A DNA stretch of 50,888 bases from Planctomycetaceae bacterium (lineage in GTDB: Bacteria > Planctomycetota > UBA1135 > GCA-002686595). The stretch lies in assembly GCA_011525785.1 (NCBI GenBank), contig WYBT01000008.1, forward strand, positions 1 through 50,888, given 5' to 3'. Both the position numbers and the translations under genes were made by a program. Shown in pieces: positions 8,534 through 18,589 of the stretch (positions are counted from its first letter, which is position 1; the number at the start of each line of letters is the position of its first letter). The notes beneath the pieces were generated by a model that saw only the letters and a program-made list of their open reading frames with translations, ran no database searches and was not told the DNA's origin.

Positions 8534-9468
8534 GCGCTGATCTCGCGCCCCGCAAGAGCGTCGCCGCGCGACAGATCGCGGCGAGTTGCGCGCTCGTGGC
8601 GCTCGGCGCGTTGCTCACGAGCGTGCAGCTCGACGGCAACGGCGAGTGGGTTGGCACGGGCTACGCCTCGCTCGGCGTCGGCCTCGTCACGGCGCTGCTC
8701 ACGCTGGTGTTCGCGCCGCGCGGCCAGCTCGACCTCCCGCGCGATCCGCTCACCGCGCTGTCCGCCGTGTCGCACCTTCTCGGCCTGGCGTTCCTCGTCG
8801 CGGGCGTGCTCGCGCCCGGCGGCGCGTGGATGTTCTTCGAGGTGCTGCTCCTGATCGCGCTCCTCGCGCGCAGCGGCGAACGCGGCGCGGGGCCATCGCG
8901 CGGTGCGTTCCTCGCGCTCGCCGCGATGCTGCTCCTGCGACTGTGGATCACCTACCAGGGCAGTCAGCACCGCTGGCAACTGATGAGCGTCGACGTGCCC
9001 GTGCTGTCGTCGCTGCCGTTCGAGTTCCTCGCGCCGCTGCAGTCGATCTCGCTCGGCGCCTTCACGCCGCACGAGCTCGGCTTTCCGCCGGCGGGCCTGG
9101 AGTTTGCGCCCACGGTCGCGGTCTGGTCGCTGGGCTTCGCGCTGCTCGTGCTGGGGCTCGCCTGGCGCGCGCGCGCGGCGAGCGAGCACGAGAACGACCG
9201 CGTCCACGAAGCGATCTGGGAGCTGCAACCCAACGTCGCACGGCTGGTCGAGCGCGTCCTGCCGGAGAGCGAGTGGCGCGAGCTGGGCCTGCATGCGCTG
9301 TCCGAGCGCGCGCTGCGCAAGCGCATCGAAGCGCTGGTGGTCGAGCGTATCGCGGCGCGCCGCGACTTCGAACGCGCCGTGCGCGCGGCCAACTTGCTCG
9401 CGACGACCAACACCGGCGGCTACGGCGGCGAGATCCAACAGGCGCTGCTCGAGAGGAACCAGGAATGA
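8530..9468 (+). CDS. Multi-pass inner-membrane protein, unknown
   Basis: This is a 312-residue protein whose start is fixed by the ATGA overlap with the preceding stop. About five hydrophobic segments are visible: ALVALGALL near 22, GLVTALLTLVF near 55, LLGLAFLVAGVL near 85, the FFEVLLLIALLA helix near 105, and VWSLGFALLVLGLAW near 200. The last 100 residues are charged and probably cytoplasmic helices, ending in a Gly-rich turn. I do not recognise the family. It overlaps its neighbours by four bases on both sides, so the trio 7727-9833 behaves as one translational unit. Confidence 0.75.
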   Translation: MSADLAPRKSVAARQIAASCALVALGALLTSVQLDGNGEWVGTGYASLGVGLVTALLTLVFAPRGQLDLPRDPLTALSAVSHLLGLAFLVAGVLAPGGAWMFFEVLLLIALLARSGERGAGPSRGAFLALAAMLLLRLWITYQGSQHRWQLMSVDVPVLSSLPFEFLAPLQSISLGAFTPHELGFPPAGLEFAPTVAVWSLGFALLVLGLAWRARAASEHENDRVHEAIWELQPNVARLVERVLPESEWRELGLHALSERALRKRIEALVVERIAARRDFERAVRAANLLATTNTGGYGGEIQQALLERNQE

Positions 9469-9833
9469 CCAGCTTCAAGTGGATCGCGTTTGGCGCAGTG
9501 CTCGGCGCGCTGACGGTTGTGTTCGGCGCGTTCGGCGCGCACGCGTTGAAGGAGCGCTTGAGCCCCGAACAACTCGCCTGGTGGGAGACGGCGGTGCAGT
9601 ACCAGGCCTACCACTCGATCGCGCTGGTCCTGTTCGGTCTGTTCCGCGAGCGACGCGCGGGCGGCGGGCTCGCCGGCGCGTGTTTCGTGGCCGGAACCGT
9701 GATCTTCAGCGGCACGCTCTACGCCATGGCGCTCGGCGCGCCGCGCTGGTTCGGCGCGATCACGCCGCTCGGCGGGACGGCGCTGATCGTCGGCTGGCTC
9801 GCGTTCGCGGCGGCCGCCGTGCGGTCGCGCTGA
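9465..9833 (+). CDS. DUF423 (YgdD-like) membrane protein
   Basis: This 122-residue protein has four hydrophobic helices. The opening (FGAVLGALTVVFGAFGAHAL), the WWETAVQYQAYHSIAL stretch and the GTLYAMALGAP...TPLGG pattern are characteristic of the DUF423 family, small integral inner-membrane proteins of unknown role. Length matches the family (about 120-130). The ATG overlaps the previous stop and follows an AGGA-type ribosome site. The gene ends one base before a convergent gene, leaving no room for a separate terminator. Confidence 0.9.
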   Translation: MTSFKWIAFGAVLGALTVVFGAFGAHALKERLSPEQLAWWETAVQYQAYHSIALVLFGLFRERRAGGGLAGACFVAGTVIFSGTLYAMALGAPRWFGAITPLGGTALIVGWLAFAAAAVRSR

Positions 9834-9834
9834 G

Positions 9835-10896
9835 CTACTTGCCTTCGCTGGAGGCGGCGGACTTCGTTCGCGAGGCCCTGATCAGGACCACCACGTCGCG
9901 TGCGCTGCCCCGACTGGGCATCGAGACCACGACCGACGCGCCCGCGGCGATCAGGACCGTCGAGGTGAGCTTGGCGCTGGCGACTTCGGGCAGCGCGATT
10001 TCGACTTCGCGCCCCGAGTCGGCCTCGAGTCGCACCACGCTCGTGGCGATGGGTCGCAGCACGTCCGCCGCCTCGCAGGTGAACTCGAGCGCCACGACGT
10101 CGCCCGGCATCGGCGTCGGCCGCACGTCGAGCATCAGGCCTTCGCGAATGACTCCGATCTGCGGCACGACGATCTGCTTCGGGCCGGGTTCGACGACCTC
10201 GACGCTGTAGTCCTTGACGTACGAGACCTGCGTCGTGACGGCGATGTTGGCGCGGTGGTTCGCGAGCATCATCAAACGCGGGCAGGTGATCATCTCGGCC
10301 GCCGGGCGCAGCTTCGCGACTCCATTCAGGAACAGCTCGCGCTCCGTCTCGTTCGTGAGCAGCGCGCTCGACTCGACGCCGAGCTGCTGCAGCGCTCCGC
10401 GCTGAACGCGGAAGGCGCGCGCTTCGACTTCGATCAAGCCGTCGAATCGGCGCTGTTCGTCGAGGAACTTCTGCAGCCACTCGTGCTGCTCCGGGCGCAG
10501 GTTGGCGAACAGCGAGCCGTGGTGGGTCGCGGCCACGGTCTCGGCCGGTTGTTCGAGCCTGGGAGTGATGTACTTGGTCACCAGCCCCTCGAGCAGCTTG
10601 GCGTTGCGAGTGGCGCGCTCGCCGTCGGTCAACGGCTCCGACGTGTCGGAGGGCTCGGGCTCGTTCGAAGGCGGTGTCGCTGGAGCCGGTCGGCTGCGCG
10701 GTGCGGGATGCGGCTGCTCGCCGAGCTTGGGGCCCTCGAAGTCGATGTGCGGGCGCGCGAGCAAGTCCGCGACGTCGTAGATCACGAGCTTGACGTTGGC
10801 CTGCGCGTTCGCGGCCGGATCGGCGTGTTCGACGGGCGCGTCGAGCGGGCCGAAAGGCGCGGCGAGAAGCAAGGCGAGCGCTGTGGGGAGCATCAT
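9835..10896 (-). CDS. Secretin-like exported protein
   Basis: The 353-residue product has a short signal peptide (MMLPTALALLLAAPFG). A Pro/Ser/Glu-rich linker lies at about 55-90. From about 150 to 310 there is a pattern typical of the core of type II/III secretion secretins: VEARAFRVQRGALQQLGVE, then PRLMMLANHRANIAV, VSYVKDYSVEVVEPGP, EGLMLDVRPT and VVALEFTCEAAD. Full secretins are much longer and carry repeated N-domains; these are missing, so this is probably a truncated, secretin-derived envelope protein rather than a gated pore. The start overlaps the anti-sigma gene's stop (ATGATG), making it the third gene of a sigma/anti-sigma operon. Role in the stress pathway is inferred only from position. 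Confidence 0.7.
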   Translation of the reverse strand: MMLPTALALLLAAPFGPLDAPVEHADPAANAQANVKLVIYDVADLLARPHIDFEGPKLGEQPHPAPRSRPAPATPPSNEPEPSDTSEPLTDGERATRNAKLLEGLVTKYITPRLEQPAETVAATHHGSLFANLRPEQHEWLQKFLDEQRRFDGLIEVEARAFRVQRGALQQLGVESSALLTNETERELFLNGVAKLRPAAEMITCPRLMMLANHRANIAVTTQVSYVKDYSVEVVEPGPKQIVVPQIGVIREGLMLDVRPTPMPGDVVALEFTCEAADVLRPIATSVVRLEADSGREVEIALPEVASAKLTSTVLIAAGASVVVSMPSRGSARDVVVLIRASRTKSAASSEGK

Positions 10897-11417
10897 GGCT
10901 GTCGCAGTCGGGGTTGGTGGTGGGCGAGGGCGAGCAGCGTCGGCTGGCCTTGCGGGCCGAGCTCGCGGCGTTCGACGCTGGAACGCGACTCGACGAAGTC
11001 GATGTGCTCGATCCGTTCACCGGACGGGGACGTGAGCGTGAAGGTGGCGCGCAGCTCGAGCAGCGCGGCGGGCGGAATCGGTGCGAAGCGCGGAGCGAGA
11101 GCGGTTGGCGCAGCGACTTGCGCAACCACTTGCGCATCCGTGTCGCTCGGCGCGGGCGTGTCGCGGCGCCAGGCCCAGACCGCGAGCACGGCGGCTGCCG
11201 CGGCCGCGACGACGGACGCGGCGGCCGGTCGACTGAAGGTGCGCACCGGCCTCCGACTCGCGTCGAGCGCTCCAAGCGCGCCCCGCAGCGCCAGCAGCTC
11301 GTCGAGCAACTCCGGGCGGCAATCGAGCTCGCGCTGGACCTGCGCGTCCTCGAGCGGATCGACGCGCGCATCGAGCAACTCGTTCACGCGCTCCCAAAAG
11401 ACATCGTGAGCGTTCAT
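10893..11417 (-). CDS. Probable membrane anti-sigma factor
   Basis: This 174-residue protein has a cytoplasmic N-terminal part of about 65 residues (FWERVNELLDARVDPLEDAQ, then a Leu/Glu-rich helix), one membrane helix at about 67-83 (AAASVVAAAAAAVLAVWAW), and a short periplasmic tail with a beta-rich LRATFTLTSPSGERIEHIDF stretch. This layout and its four-base overlap with an ECF sigma gene are classic for an anti-sigma factor. No HxxxCxxC zinc motif is present, so it is not a ZAS-type anti-sigma. Function is inferred from architecture and position. Confidence 0.7.
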   Translation of the reverse strand: MNAHDVFWERVNELLDARVDPLEDAQVQRELDCRPELLDELLALRGALGALDASRRPVRTFSRPAAASVVAAAAAAVLAVWAWRRDTPAPSDTDAQVVAQVAAPTALAPRFAPIPPAALLELRATFTLTSPSGERIEHIDFVESRSSVERRELGPQGQPTLLALAHHQPRLRQP

Positions 11418-11932
11418 CGTGCTCCTCCCTGGCGGCCGCGCTCGGCGAGCTTGCGTCGCGCGCGGTGCAGGTGTGACTTGACGGTGCCCTCGGGCAGGCC
11501 GAGCGAGCGGGCGAGTTCGCGAATCGACTCGCCGCGCGAGTGGAAGCGGACGATCAGCTCGCGTTCGAGCGCCGAGAGCGGCGCCAGCAGGTGTCCGAGC
11601 TCGTCGCGGTGCTCGACGCGGGTGTCCGTCGGCGCGGCGGAGTCCTCGAGGCCCTCCCGCTGCGGAGCGCGACGAACTCGAGCGCGCTGGTCGAGCAGCA
11701 CACGCAACGCGACGGTGCGCAGCCAGGCGCCGAGCGGTCGTGATGAGTCGTAGGACTTCGAATAGCGCAGCGCGCGCACCAGCGACTCTTGCACGAGGTC
11801 GTCGAGTTCGGCGCCGGAGGCCGCGCTCGCGTTCACGCGGCGCAAGTAGGCGCGCAGGGCCGGTGCTTGGGCGGCGAGCTGGGCCTCGAGCGAGGTCGGC
11901 AGCTCCCCGTCCGGCCGGGCGTGGGTGGTCAT
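11414..11932 (-). CDS. RNA polymerase sigma factor, ECF type
   Basis: This is a 172-residue protein. Sigma-2 lies at about residues 21-90 (LDDLVQESLVRALRYSKSYD, LGAWLRTVALRVLLDQRAR) and sigma-4 at about 118-165 (LSALERELIVRFHSRGESIR, LPEGTVKSHLHRARRKL). ATG 11932 starts the protein at a natural length for the family; the frame stays open upstream but without homologous content. The stop overlaps the anti-sigma ATG. It heads the three-gene operon sigma / anti-sigma / secretin-like protein. Divergent to it is the secreted-protein gene at 12061. Confidence 0.9.
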   Translation of the reverse strand: MTTHARPDGELPTSLEAQLAAQAPALRAYLRRVNASAASGAELDDLVQESLVRALRYSKSYDSSRPLGAWLRTVALRVLLDQRARVRRAPQREGLEDSAAPTDTRVEHRDELGHLLAPLSALERELIVRFHSRGESIRELARSLGLPEGTVKSHLHRARRKLAERGRQGGAR

Positions 11933-12060
11933 CGCAGTCGGGGTGCTCACGCGAGTGCAGGGGACGACCGTTCTACTGGCGCAACCCCGGCGCAGGTTGC
12001 ACGAATTCGGGGGCGCGCGGGCTGTGGAGGCTGGCCGGGGCCGACACAATGGCGGCCGCC

Positions 12061-13041
12061 ATGAAACGACTCGTCGCCTGCTTCACTGCGATGGTCCTGC
12101 TGACGCTGCGCGCGCTGGCGCAGGAGCCGTTCCCGACCGACAAAACGACCACGTTGCGGGCCGAGGGCGCGAGCTACGTCGTCGAGGGGCGCTGCAAGAT
12201 CCCTGCGTCAGTCGACATCGTGAGTCTGCGCGCCACGCGCATCGTCGGGCGCGGCGAGGAGGCGGTGCTGGAAGTCAGCGGCTCACTCGAGCTCAAGGCC
12301 GTCACCGGCGGCGAGGTCTTGCTCGAGAACGTGTGGATCGAACTCGCGGCCGACTGCAAAAGCCTTTACTTCTCGCGCTGCTCGTTCAAAAGCGGCGGCA
12401 TTCGCACCGCCGACGGCGCGCCGACCTCGGCCAAGGTCTTCGGCGAGAACAACTGGTTCGAGAACAGCGCCAGCTTCGACGTCGCCGTGACGGCCGCGGA
12501 CATCGCGGTGCACGGCGGCGGCTCGCGCAAACCGTTCGTGGTGCGCGGACTGCCCGTGTCCGAGAAGGCCGCCAACCGCAGCCGACTGTTCATGCTTTCG
12601 TGGAATGGCCAGGAGAACGGGCGTCAGAAGGGCCTCAACGGCGGGCTCGAGGTCGATGGCGTCGCCGACGTGCTGATCCGCAACTGCATCGTGCGCGGGG
12701 CGCAAACGCGCCTCGCCAACTGCGCCAAGCTCGAATTCGACGGCAATCTCGTGCTCAGCTCGCGCGCGGAGTTCGTGCAGTCGGCCTACGGGCGCTTCGG
12801 CTCGACGCGCATCTCGAACACCGACTTCCGGCTGGACGACAAGCTGCGCCTGATCTCGCCCGCGCAGGAGAAGAAGGCCGAGCGCCTGTTGCTCGACCAC
12901 TGCTGGTTCGGCGGACCGGTCGAGCCGGCCGAGGTCACCGGGCCGATCGTGGTCGACCAGACCATCGACCCGTCGACCGGCGTGCTCGCGATCTACAAAA
13001 AGACCTCGCCGACGCCCAACGGGCTCGCGGGGCTGCCCTGA
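12061..13041 (+). CDS. Secreted beta-helix-like protein, unknown
   Basis: The product is 326 residues from ATG 12061 (an in-frame ATG at 12049 would add four residues). A signal peptide is clear: MKRLVACFTAMVLLTLRALA before QEPF. The mature part consists of short repeating strands with phrases such as VLEVSGSLELKAVTGGEVLL, LIRNCIVRG and CAKLEFDGNLVLSS, typical of parallel beta-helix coils that list one turn every 22-25 residues. No catalytic residues stand out. It is probably exported. The gene stands alone between a divergent sigma operon and the large beta-helix gene. Confidence 0.75.
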   Translation: MKRLVACFTAMVLLTLRALAQEPFPTDKTTTLRAEGASYVVEGRCKIPASVDIVSLRATRIVGRGEEAVLEVSGSLELKAVTGGEVLLENVWIELAADCKSLYFSRCSFKSGGIRTADGAPTSAKVFGENNWFENSASFDVAVTAADIAVHGGGSRKPFVVRGLPVSEKAANRSRLFMLSWNGQENGRQKGLNGGLEVDGVADVLIRNCIVRGAQTRLANCAKLEFDGNLVLSSRAEFVQSAYGRFGSTRISNTDFRLDDKLRLISPAQEKKAERLLLDHCWFGGPVEPAEVTGPIVVDQTIDPSTGVLAIYKKTSPTPNGLAGLP

Positions 13042-13133
13042 GCGCTCGCGGCCAGCTTTTTTCGCGGCGCGCGCCAACGACGCGCTCCGTCGCAGCATGA
13101 GCGAGCCTGCCTGCGCACGGCGCCACTGTCGAC

Positions 13134-13139
13134 TAACCT
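13134..13139 (+). promoter_or_regulatory. -10-like TAACCT
   Basis: It lies in the sequence CGACTAACCTGTG, matching the CGNTANNNTG pattern seen elsewhere in the window, 42 nt before the start of the large beta-helix gene. No clear -35 is visible. Confidence 0.4.
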
Positions 13140-13181
13140 GTGAAGAGCGGCGCCACCGCAACATCCCTGGGGAGGACTGAG

Positions 13182-16007
13182 ATGAAGCTGGATCTTTACC
13201 GCGTTGTGTCCGTCGCACTTCTCGCCGCCGCAGCGAATGCGGAGGGCGTAGTGATCGTCGATGCGCCGGGCCTCGGCGTGCTGCCGGACCTGGCGACCGC
13301 GATCGCCGCTGCCGCGCCCGGAGACGTGCTGATCGTCGCGCCGGGGACCTACGCGCCGTTCGTGATCGACAACAAGTCGGTTTCGATCTTCGCCATGCCG
13401 GGCGGAGCGGTGTCGATCACCGGCACGATCGATGTGCGCAATCTCGGGGCCGGTCAGCGCGTCGTGCTCTCGGGTCTCGACGCCACCGGCGCGAGCCTGC
13501 CGACGCGCTCAGCCCCTGGACTGCGTCTGATCTCGAACGCGGGGCAGGTCCGAGTCCAGCGCTGCAGCTTTCGAGGAGGCGTGGGCCTGATCGGGAGCTG
13601 CACGAACAACGGCGAGGGCGGTCACGGCGTGGAGGCCACGAACAGTGCGCGCAACGTGTTCTCGCGCTGCATGATCGTCGGCGGTCGCGGCTACAACAAC
13701 GGCGGCGACGGCACCTACCAGTGCGTCGGCGGAAGCGGCGGCGACGGCATTCGCGCCAGCGGCTCGGCGCTCGCGCTCTACGACAGCACCCTGATCGCCG
13801 GCGCGGGCGGGGACTACAGCTTCCGCGGCGGCGACGGCGGACACGGGCTCTATCAGTTCGACTTTGGCGTCGTCGCCGTGAACACGCGCTTCGAAGGCGG
13901 CGCGGGAGGCGACGGCTGGGACTACCTCTACGCAGAGGGCGGCGACGGCGGCGACGCGCTGCAGCTGCAGTCCGGCGCGCAGGCGCAGTTGCGCGACAAC
14001 GTGCTGGTCGCGGGAGCCGAGGGCATCAGTTCGGTCTTCTCGCCGCTCTACGACGGCGTGCCCGGAGACCAGATCGGCGGTGCGGGAGTCGTCGTGCAGC
14101 ATCCCGGCGACGCGCGCACGTTCAAGGCGCCGACGATCGTCTCGGATCGTTCGCAGATCGATGTCTCTGTCGAGGGCGAACCTGGCGACATCGCCTGGCT
14201 GATGCAATCGAACACGCAGACCTGGCAGTTGCCGAGCCCGGTCAACGGCGTTTGGCTCGCTGGAAATCCCGCGACCTCCGGGCTGGGCGGCGCGCCGATC
14301 ACGCTGGGCGCGAGCGGCCTGGGCACGATCGTCCGCCGCACGGGTGAAGTGCTCGCGCCGGACGGCGGGCGCATCGTCTATCTGCAAGGCCTCATCGCGA
14401 GTTCGAACCCCGCGTTGAAGCTGCCCTCGACGCCGATGGCTGTGCTGGTGCTCGATCGCGCCGGCCTCCCCGACTGCGACGCCAACGCCGTGATGGACCT
14501 TCTCGAGCTCGTCGAGGGCTCGGCCAGTGACTGTCACCGCGACCTCCAGCTCGACAGCTGCCAGATCGCCTCGGGCGCGAGCGGCGACTGCAACAGCAAC
14601 GGAGTTCCCGACGACTGCGAGCTCGCGTCGGGCGCGCTCGTCGACCTGAACCAGAACGGCATTCCGGATTCCTGCGAGATCCTGCCGGGCGGTCCGGACT
14701 GGTATGTCGACGATTCCGCCGCGCCCGGCGGCAACGGTTCGATCGGCGCGCCGTTCCAAACCATCTGGGATGCGGTGCTATCGGCCCAGACCGGCCACAC
14801 GATCAACGTCGCCGATGGGACGTACGTCGGCGCAGGCAATCGCGCCATCGAGTTCAGCGGCAAGAACCTGACGGTGCGCAGCTTGAACGGCCCGGCGAAC
14901 TGCGTGATCGACTGCCAGTCGCAGGCGCGCGCGTTCTGGATCCGCAACGGCGAGACCGACGTGAGGCTCGAGGGGCTCACGATCCGCAACGGACTCGATC
15001 TGGACGGCGGCGGCGTCCGCGGGCTGAACGCCAGGTTCACGCTGCGCGACTGTCGCTTCGAGAACTGCGTCGCGACGCAGACGCTCGGCGGCGGCGCGGT
15101 CTACGCGACCGGAGCCGCTGCGTCGATCGTCGGCTGCGAGTTCCGCGAGAACCGCTGCCTGAACGCCAGCGGCAACGGCGGCGCGCTCAAGCTAGCGCTC
15201 GCCATCGACGCGCCGCTGTTGATCCAAGACTGCGTCTTCGTCGACAACGAGAGCCCCAACGGCGGCGGCGCACTGTTCATGAGCGGCCAGTCGTCGTCTG
15301 TGCGAGTGATCGGATCTGTCTTCCACACGAACCGCTCGCTGTCGAGCTTCGGCGGCGCAGTGCACACGGTGGTCTTCCCGAACGCGGCGACTCCCACGCC
15401 CCCGCGTTTCGAGAACTGCCGCTTCGCCGGGAACAGCGGCCAGGGCGGCGCAGCGATCTACTCCAATGGCCCGAGCGAACTGTCCTGCTGCACGATCGTC
15501 GGAAACGCCGTGACGTCCCTCAGCAGCGCCGCGGTCCATTCGTTCCGCCCGGTGACCATGAACAACTGCATCGTGTGGGACAACACGGCGCCCAACGGCG
15601 CGCAGCTCACCGCGACGAGCAGCGTCGCGGTTCTGACGGTCCAGCGCTCCACCGTCTACAACGGCCTCACGGGCGTCACCACCGCCGCTGGCGGCGTCTT
15701 GATCTGGGGGTCTGGCAACTTGTCGCTCCCGCCGCAGTTCGTCGACGAATACGGCCCGGACAACAACCCGTCGACGCCCGAGGACAACGACTACCGCCTG
15801 CTGCCGAGCTCTCCGTGTGTGGACTCCGGCGATAGCTCGCTCGTGTTCGCGGACGAGTTCGACCTCGACGGCGACGGCAACGTGCTGGAGCGGACGCCCT
15901 ACGACCTCTTGGGGCAGTCGCGCTTCTACGACACGCCGTCCGCTCCCAACACTGGCGCGGGAACGCGCGGGATCGTCGACATGGGTTGCTACGAGCAGCA
16001 GCCGTGA
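13182..16007 (+). CDS. Large secreted right-handed beta-helix protein with Ca-binding-type linker
   Basis: This 941-residue protein has a GGGGAGG ribosome site before the ATG and a signal peptide (MKLDLYRVVSVALLAAAANA). Residues about 25-330 form a first beta-helix, with Gly/Asp-rich turns (GGDGTYQCVGGSGGDGI). Residues about 429-503 hold DxNxNGxxD-type loops (DCNSNGVPDDCE, DLNQNGIPDSCE), which resemble thrombospondin-3 or dockerin-like calcium sites. A second beta-helix runs from about 506 (DWYVDDSAAPGGNGSIGAPF) to the end, with CxFxxN-type turns (CRFENCVA, CEFRENRC). It ends in VDMGCYEQQP, the usual close of planctomycete choice-of-anchor-Q proteins. It is probably a cell-surface or extracellular protein; carbohydrate binding is possible but not shown. 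Confidence 0.85.
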   Translation: MKLDLYRVVSVALLAAAANAEGVVIVDAPGLGVLPDLATAIAAAAPGDVLIVAPGTYAPFVIDNKSVSIFAMPGGAVSITGTIDVRNLGAGQRVVLSGLDATGASLPTRSAPGLRLISNAGQVRVQRCSFRGGVGLIGSCTNNGEGGHGVEATNSARNVFSRCMIVGGRGYNNGGDGTYQCVGGSGGDGIRASGSALALYDSTLIAGAGGDYSFRGGDGGHGLYQFDFGVVAVNTRFEGGAGGDGWDYLYAEGGDGGDALQLQSGAQAQLRDNVLVAGAEGISSVFSPLYDGVPGDQIGGAGVVVQHPGDARTFKAPTIVSDRSQIDVSVEGEPGDIAWLMQSNTQTWQLPSPVNGVWLAGNPATSGLGGAPITLGASGLGTIVRRTGEVLAPDGGRIVYLQGLIASSNPALKLPSTPMAVLVLDRAGLPDCDANAVMDLLELVEGSASDCHRDLQLDSCQIASGASGDCNSNGVPDDCELASGALVDLNQNGIPDSCEILPGGPDWYVDDSAAPGGNGSIGAPFQTIWDAVLSAQTGHTINVADGTYVGAGNRAIEFSGKNLTVRSLNGPANCVIDCQSQARAFWIRNGETDVRLEGLTIRNGLDLDGGGVRGLNARFTLRDCRFENCVATQTLGGGAVYATGAAASIVGCEFRENRCLNASGNGGALKLALAIDAPLLIQDCVFVDNESPNGGGALFMSGQSSSVRVIGSVFHTNRSLSSFGGAVHTVVFPNAATPTPPRFENCRFAGNSGQGGAAIYSNGPSELSCCTIVGNAVTSLSSAAVHSFRPVTMNNCIVWDNTAPNGAQLTATSSVAVLTVQRSTVYNGLTGVTTAAGGVLIWGSGNLSLPPQFVDEYGPDNNPSTPEDNDYRLLPSSPCVDSGDSSLVFADEFDLDGDGNVLERTPYDLLGQSRFYDTPSAPNTGAGTRGIVDMGCYEQQP

Positions 16008-16101
16008 GGCGCGCTCGCTGAGTGCGCGCGCGATGAGCGCTGGAGGCGCCTCCGCCAACTCCGCGGTCCAGCAGGCCCGTGGGTTTGCGGCGGCGCCTCG
16101 T

Positions 16102-16107
16102 TAGCTT
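16102..16107 (+). promoter_or_regulatory. -10-like TAGCTT upstream of tryptophan dioxygenase
   Basis: The context CGTTAGCTTGTG is nearly identical to the one before the gene at 22017. It lies 35 nt before the dioxygenase ATG. The -35 region is not recognisable. Confidence 0.5.
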
Positions 16108-16142
16108 GTGTCCCCGGAAGACTCGCCGAGGACACCCGCCTG

Positions 16143-17252
<1,110 letters not shown>

Positions 17253-17260
17253 GCCGCACC

Positions 17261-17797
17261 ATGTCGCCCACGTTCAGCTTCGAGTCCGAATTCGCGTCGC
17301 TCGAGCGCTCCTACGCCGAGATCCAGCGCTTGCTCGCCGCGCCGCTCGATGCAGTCCAGCGCGTGGCGCCGGAGATCTCCGGCTGGAGCGTCGAGCAGCA
17401 CATCGCGCACCTCTCGCTCGCCAACGAGCTCGTCGCGCGCAACCTGCGCAGCCTGCTCAAGGGCGCGGGGCCGTTCGTGGTGGACTCTGGCGATCCGCCG
17501 GCGGAGGCGCTGGCGATCCTCGCGGCGGGCGTGCTCCCGCGCGGGCGCGCGCAAGCGCCGCGCATCGTGCGTCCGCCCGAAGCCGTCAATCGCGAGTACC
17601 TCGCCGATTGGCTCGCGGGCAACCGCAAGGACTTCACCGAGTTGCGTCAGAGAGCCGCAGAACTCGCCGCCTGCTCGAAGAAGGTGCCGCACCAGATCCT
17701 CGGGCCGCTCACCGCGCTCGAGTGGGTGCGCTTCGCTTCTACGCACACCGAGCACCACCTCGCGATTGCGCGCGAAGTGCTGGCTTCCAAACGCTGA
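17261..17797 (+). CDS. DinB-family (four-helix) protein
   Basis: The 178-residue product has the DinB/YfiT layout: an N-terminal helix, W-S-V-x-Q-H-I-A-H-L-S near residues 45-55, and a terminal HTEHHLAIAREVL. These histidines would form the metal-binding triad of the family. DinB-like proteins include thiol-dependent transferases and enzymes of unknown reaction, so the substrate is not predicted. It lies eight bases after tryptophan dioxygenase and ends immediately at a convergent gene. Confidence 0.8.
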   Translation: MSPTFSFESEFASLERSYAEIQRLLAAPLDAVQRVAPEISGWSVEQHIAHLSLANELVARNLRSLLKGAGPFVVDSGDPPAEALAILAAGVLPRGRAQAPRIVRPPEAVNREYLADWLAGNRKDFTELRQRAAELAACSKKVPHQILGPLTALEWVRFASTHTEHHLAIAREVLASKR

Positions 17798-18589
17798 CTA
17801 CTTGGCCTTGGCGACGTCGTTGAGCTTCCACGAGTAGTCGAGGAAGCCGATCTCGAGCTTGGCCGGGCCGCGCAGCCACTCGCCGTGCTCCGCGGGTCCG
17901 AATTTGGCCACGAACGCGCGCACGCCGCCCGCGAGCTCGAAGTCCTCCTTGAACCAATCGAAGATCGCCGAGAGCTGCACGCGGCCCTTGCCGGGCTCGA
18001 AGCGGTTGCGCGTCGGATCGCCGAGCCACTTGCGCGTCGAATCGTCGAGTTGCGCGTCGAGTCGCTCGGCGACGAAGGCTTCATTGCGCAGCGGCGGGCA
18101 GCTCAGCGAGGCGCAGTTGATCGCCGCGTGCACGCGCGCGTCCTTGAACTGCGGACGAAGGATCACGTGCTCGATGTCGGTGAGCGAGAGCTTGCGGCCC
18201 TTGCCCTGCGGATCGAGCGCCGTCATGGCGATGAAGCGCTTGTCCCACACCGGCGAGAACCAGTTGCCGATGTCCTTGATGCTCTCGAGCGGGTACTCGC
18301 TCAGAACCAGCGCGATGCAGTTGGCGTTGTAGGCGTTGATCCAGAAGGCGTAGCGCTGCTCGCGCGACCAGCTCTCGAGCTCCTTCGGCGTGACCGCGGC
18401 GAGCTGCTTCAAGTACGCGTCGAGCTTCGAGCGCTCCTTGCCCAGCGCGGCGTAGTCGAAGCGATCGCCCTTGACGTGGGTCGCGACGACCTCGTTCCAC
18501 AGCTTGTGCCCGTGGTCGAAGCCCTGGGCGCGCAGCGGCTGGAGGGCGAAGGCGAGCGCCGCGAGCAGCGCGAAGAGAAGGTGCTTCAT
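17798..18589 (-). CDS. Secreted DUF547 protein
   Basis: This 263-residue protein has a signal peptide (MKHLLFALLAALAFALQPLR before AQ). The DUF547 signature is strong: AFWINAYNANCIALVLSEYP at about 81-100, then DIEHVILRPQFKDARVHAA and INCASLSCPPLRNEAF at about 138-172. The conserved Cys, His and Asn residues of these two blocks suggest a cysteine-hydrolase-like fold, but no reaction is established for bacterial members. Its ATG overlaps the stop of the upstream hydrolase gene, so it is the last gene of a four-gene minus-strand operon. Confidence 0.9.
   Translation of the reverse strand: MKHLLFALLAALAFALQPLRAQGFDHGHKLWNEVVATHVKGDRFDYAALGKERSKLDAYLKQLAAVTPKELESWSREQRYAFWINAYNANCIALVLSEYPLESIKDIGNWFSPVWDKRFIAMTALDPQGKGRKLSLTDIEHVILRPQFKDARVHAAINCASLSCPPLRNEAFVAERLDAQLDDSTRKWLGDPTRNRFEPGKGRVQLSAIFDWFKEDFELAGGVRAFVAKFGPAEHGEWLRGPAKLEIGFLDYSWKLNDVAKAK

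Noticed and set aside
13680..13980. Repeated GGCGGCGACGGC-like units that might be a tandem DNA repeat or CRISPR
   Set aside because: The units are irregular and encode Gly-Gly-Asp-Gly turns of the beta-helix protein; there are no constant repeats with equal spacers.
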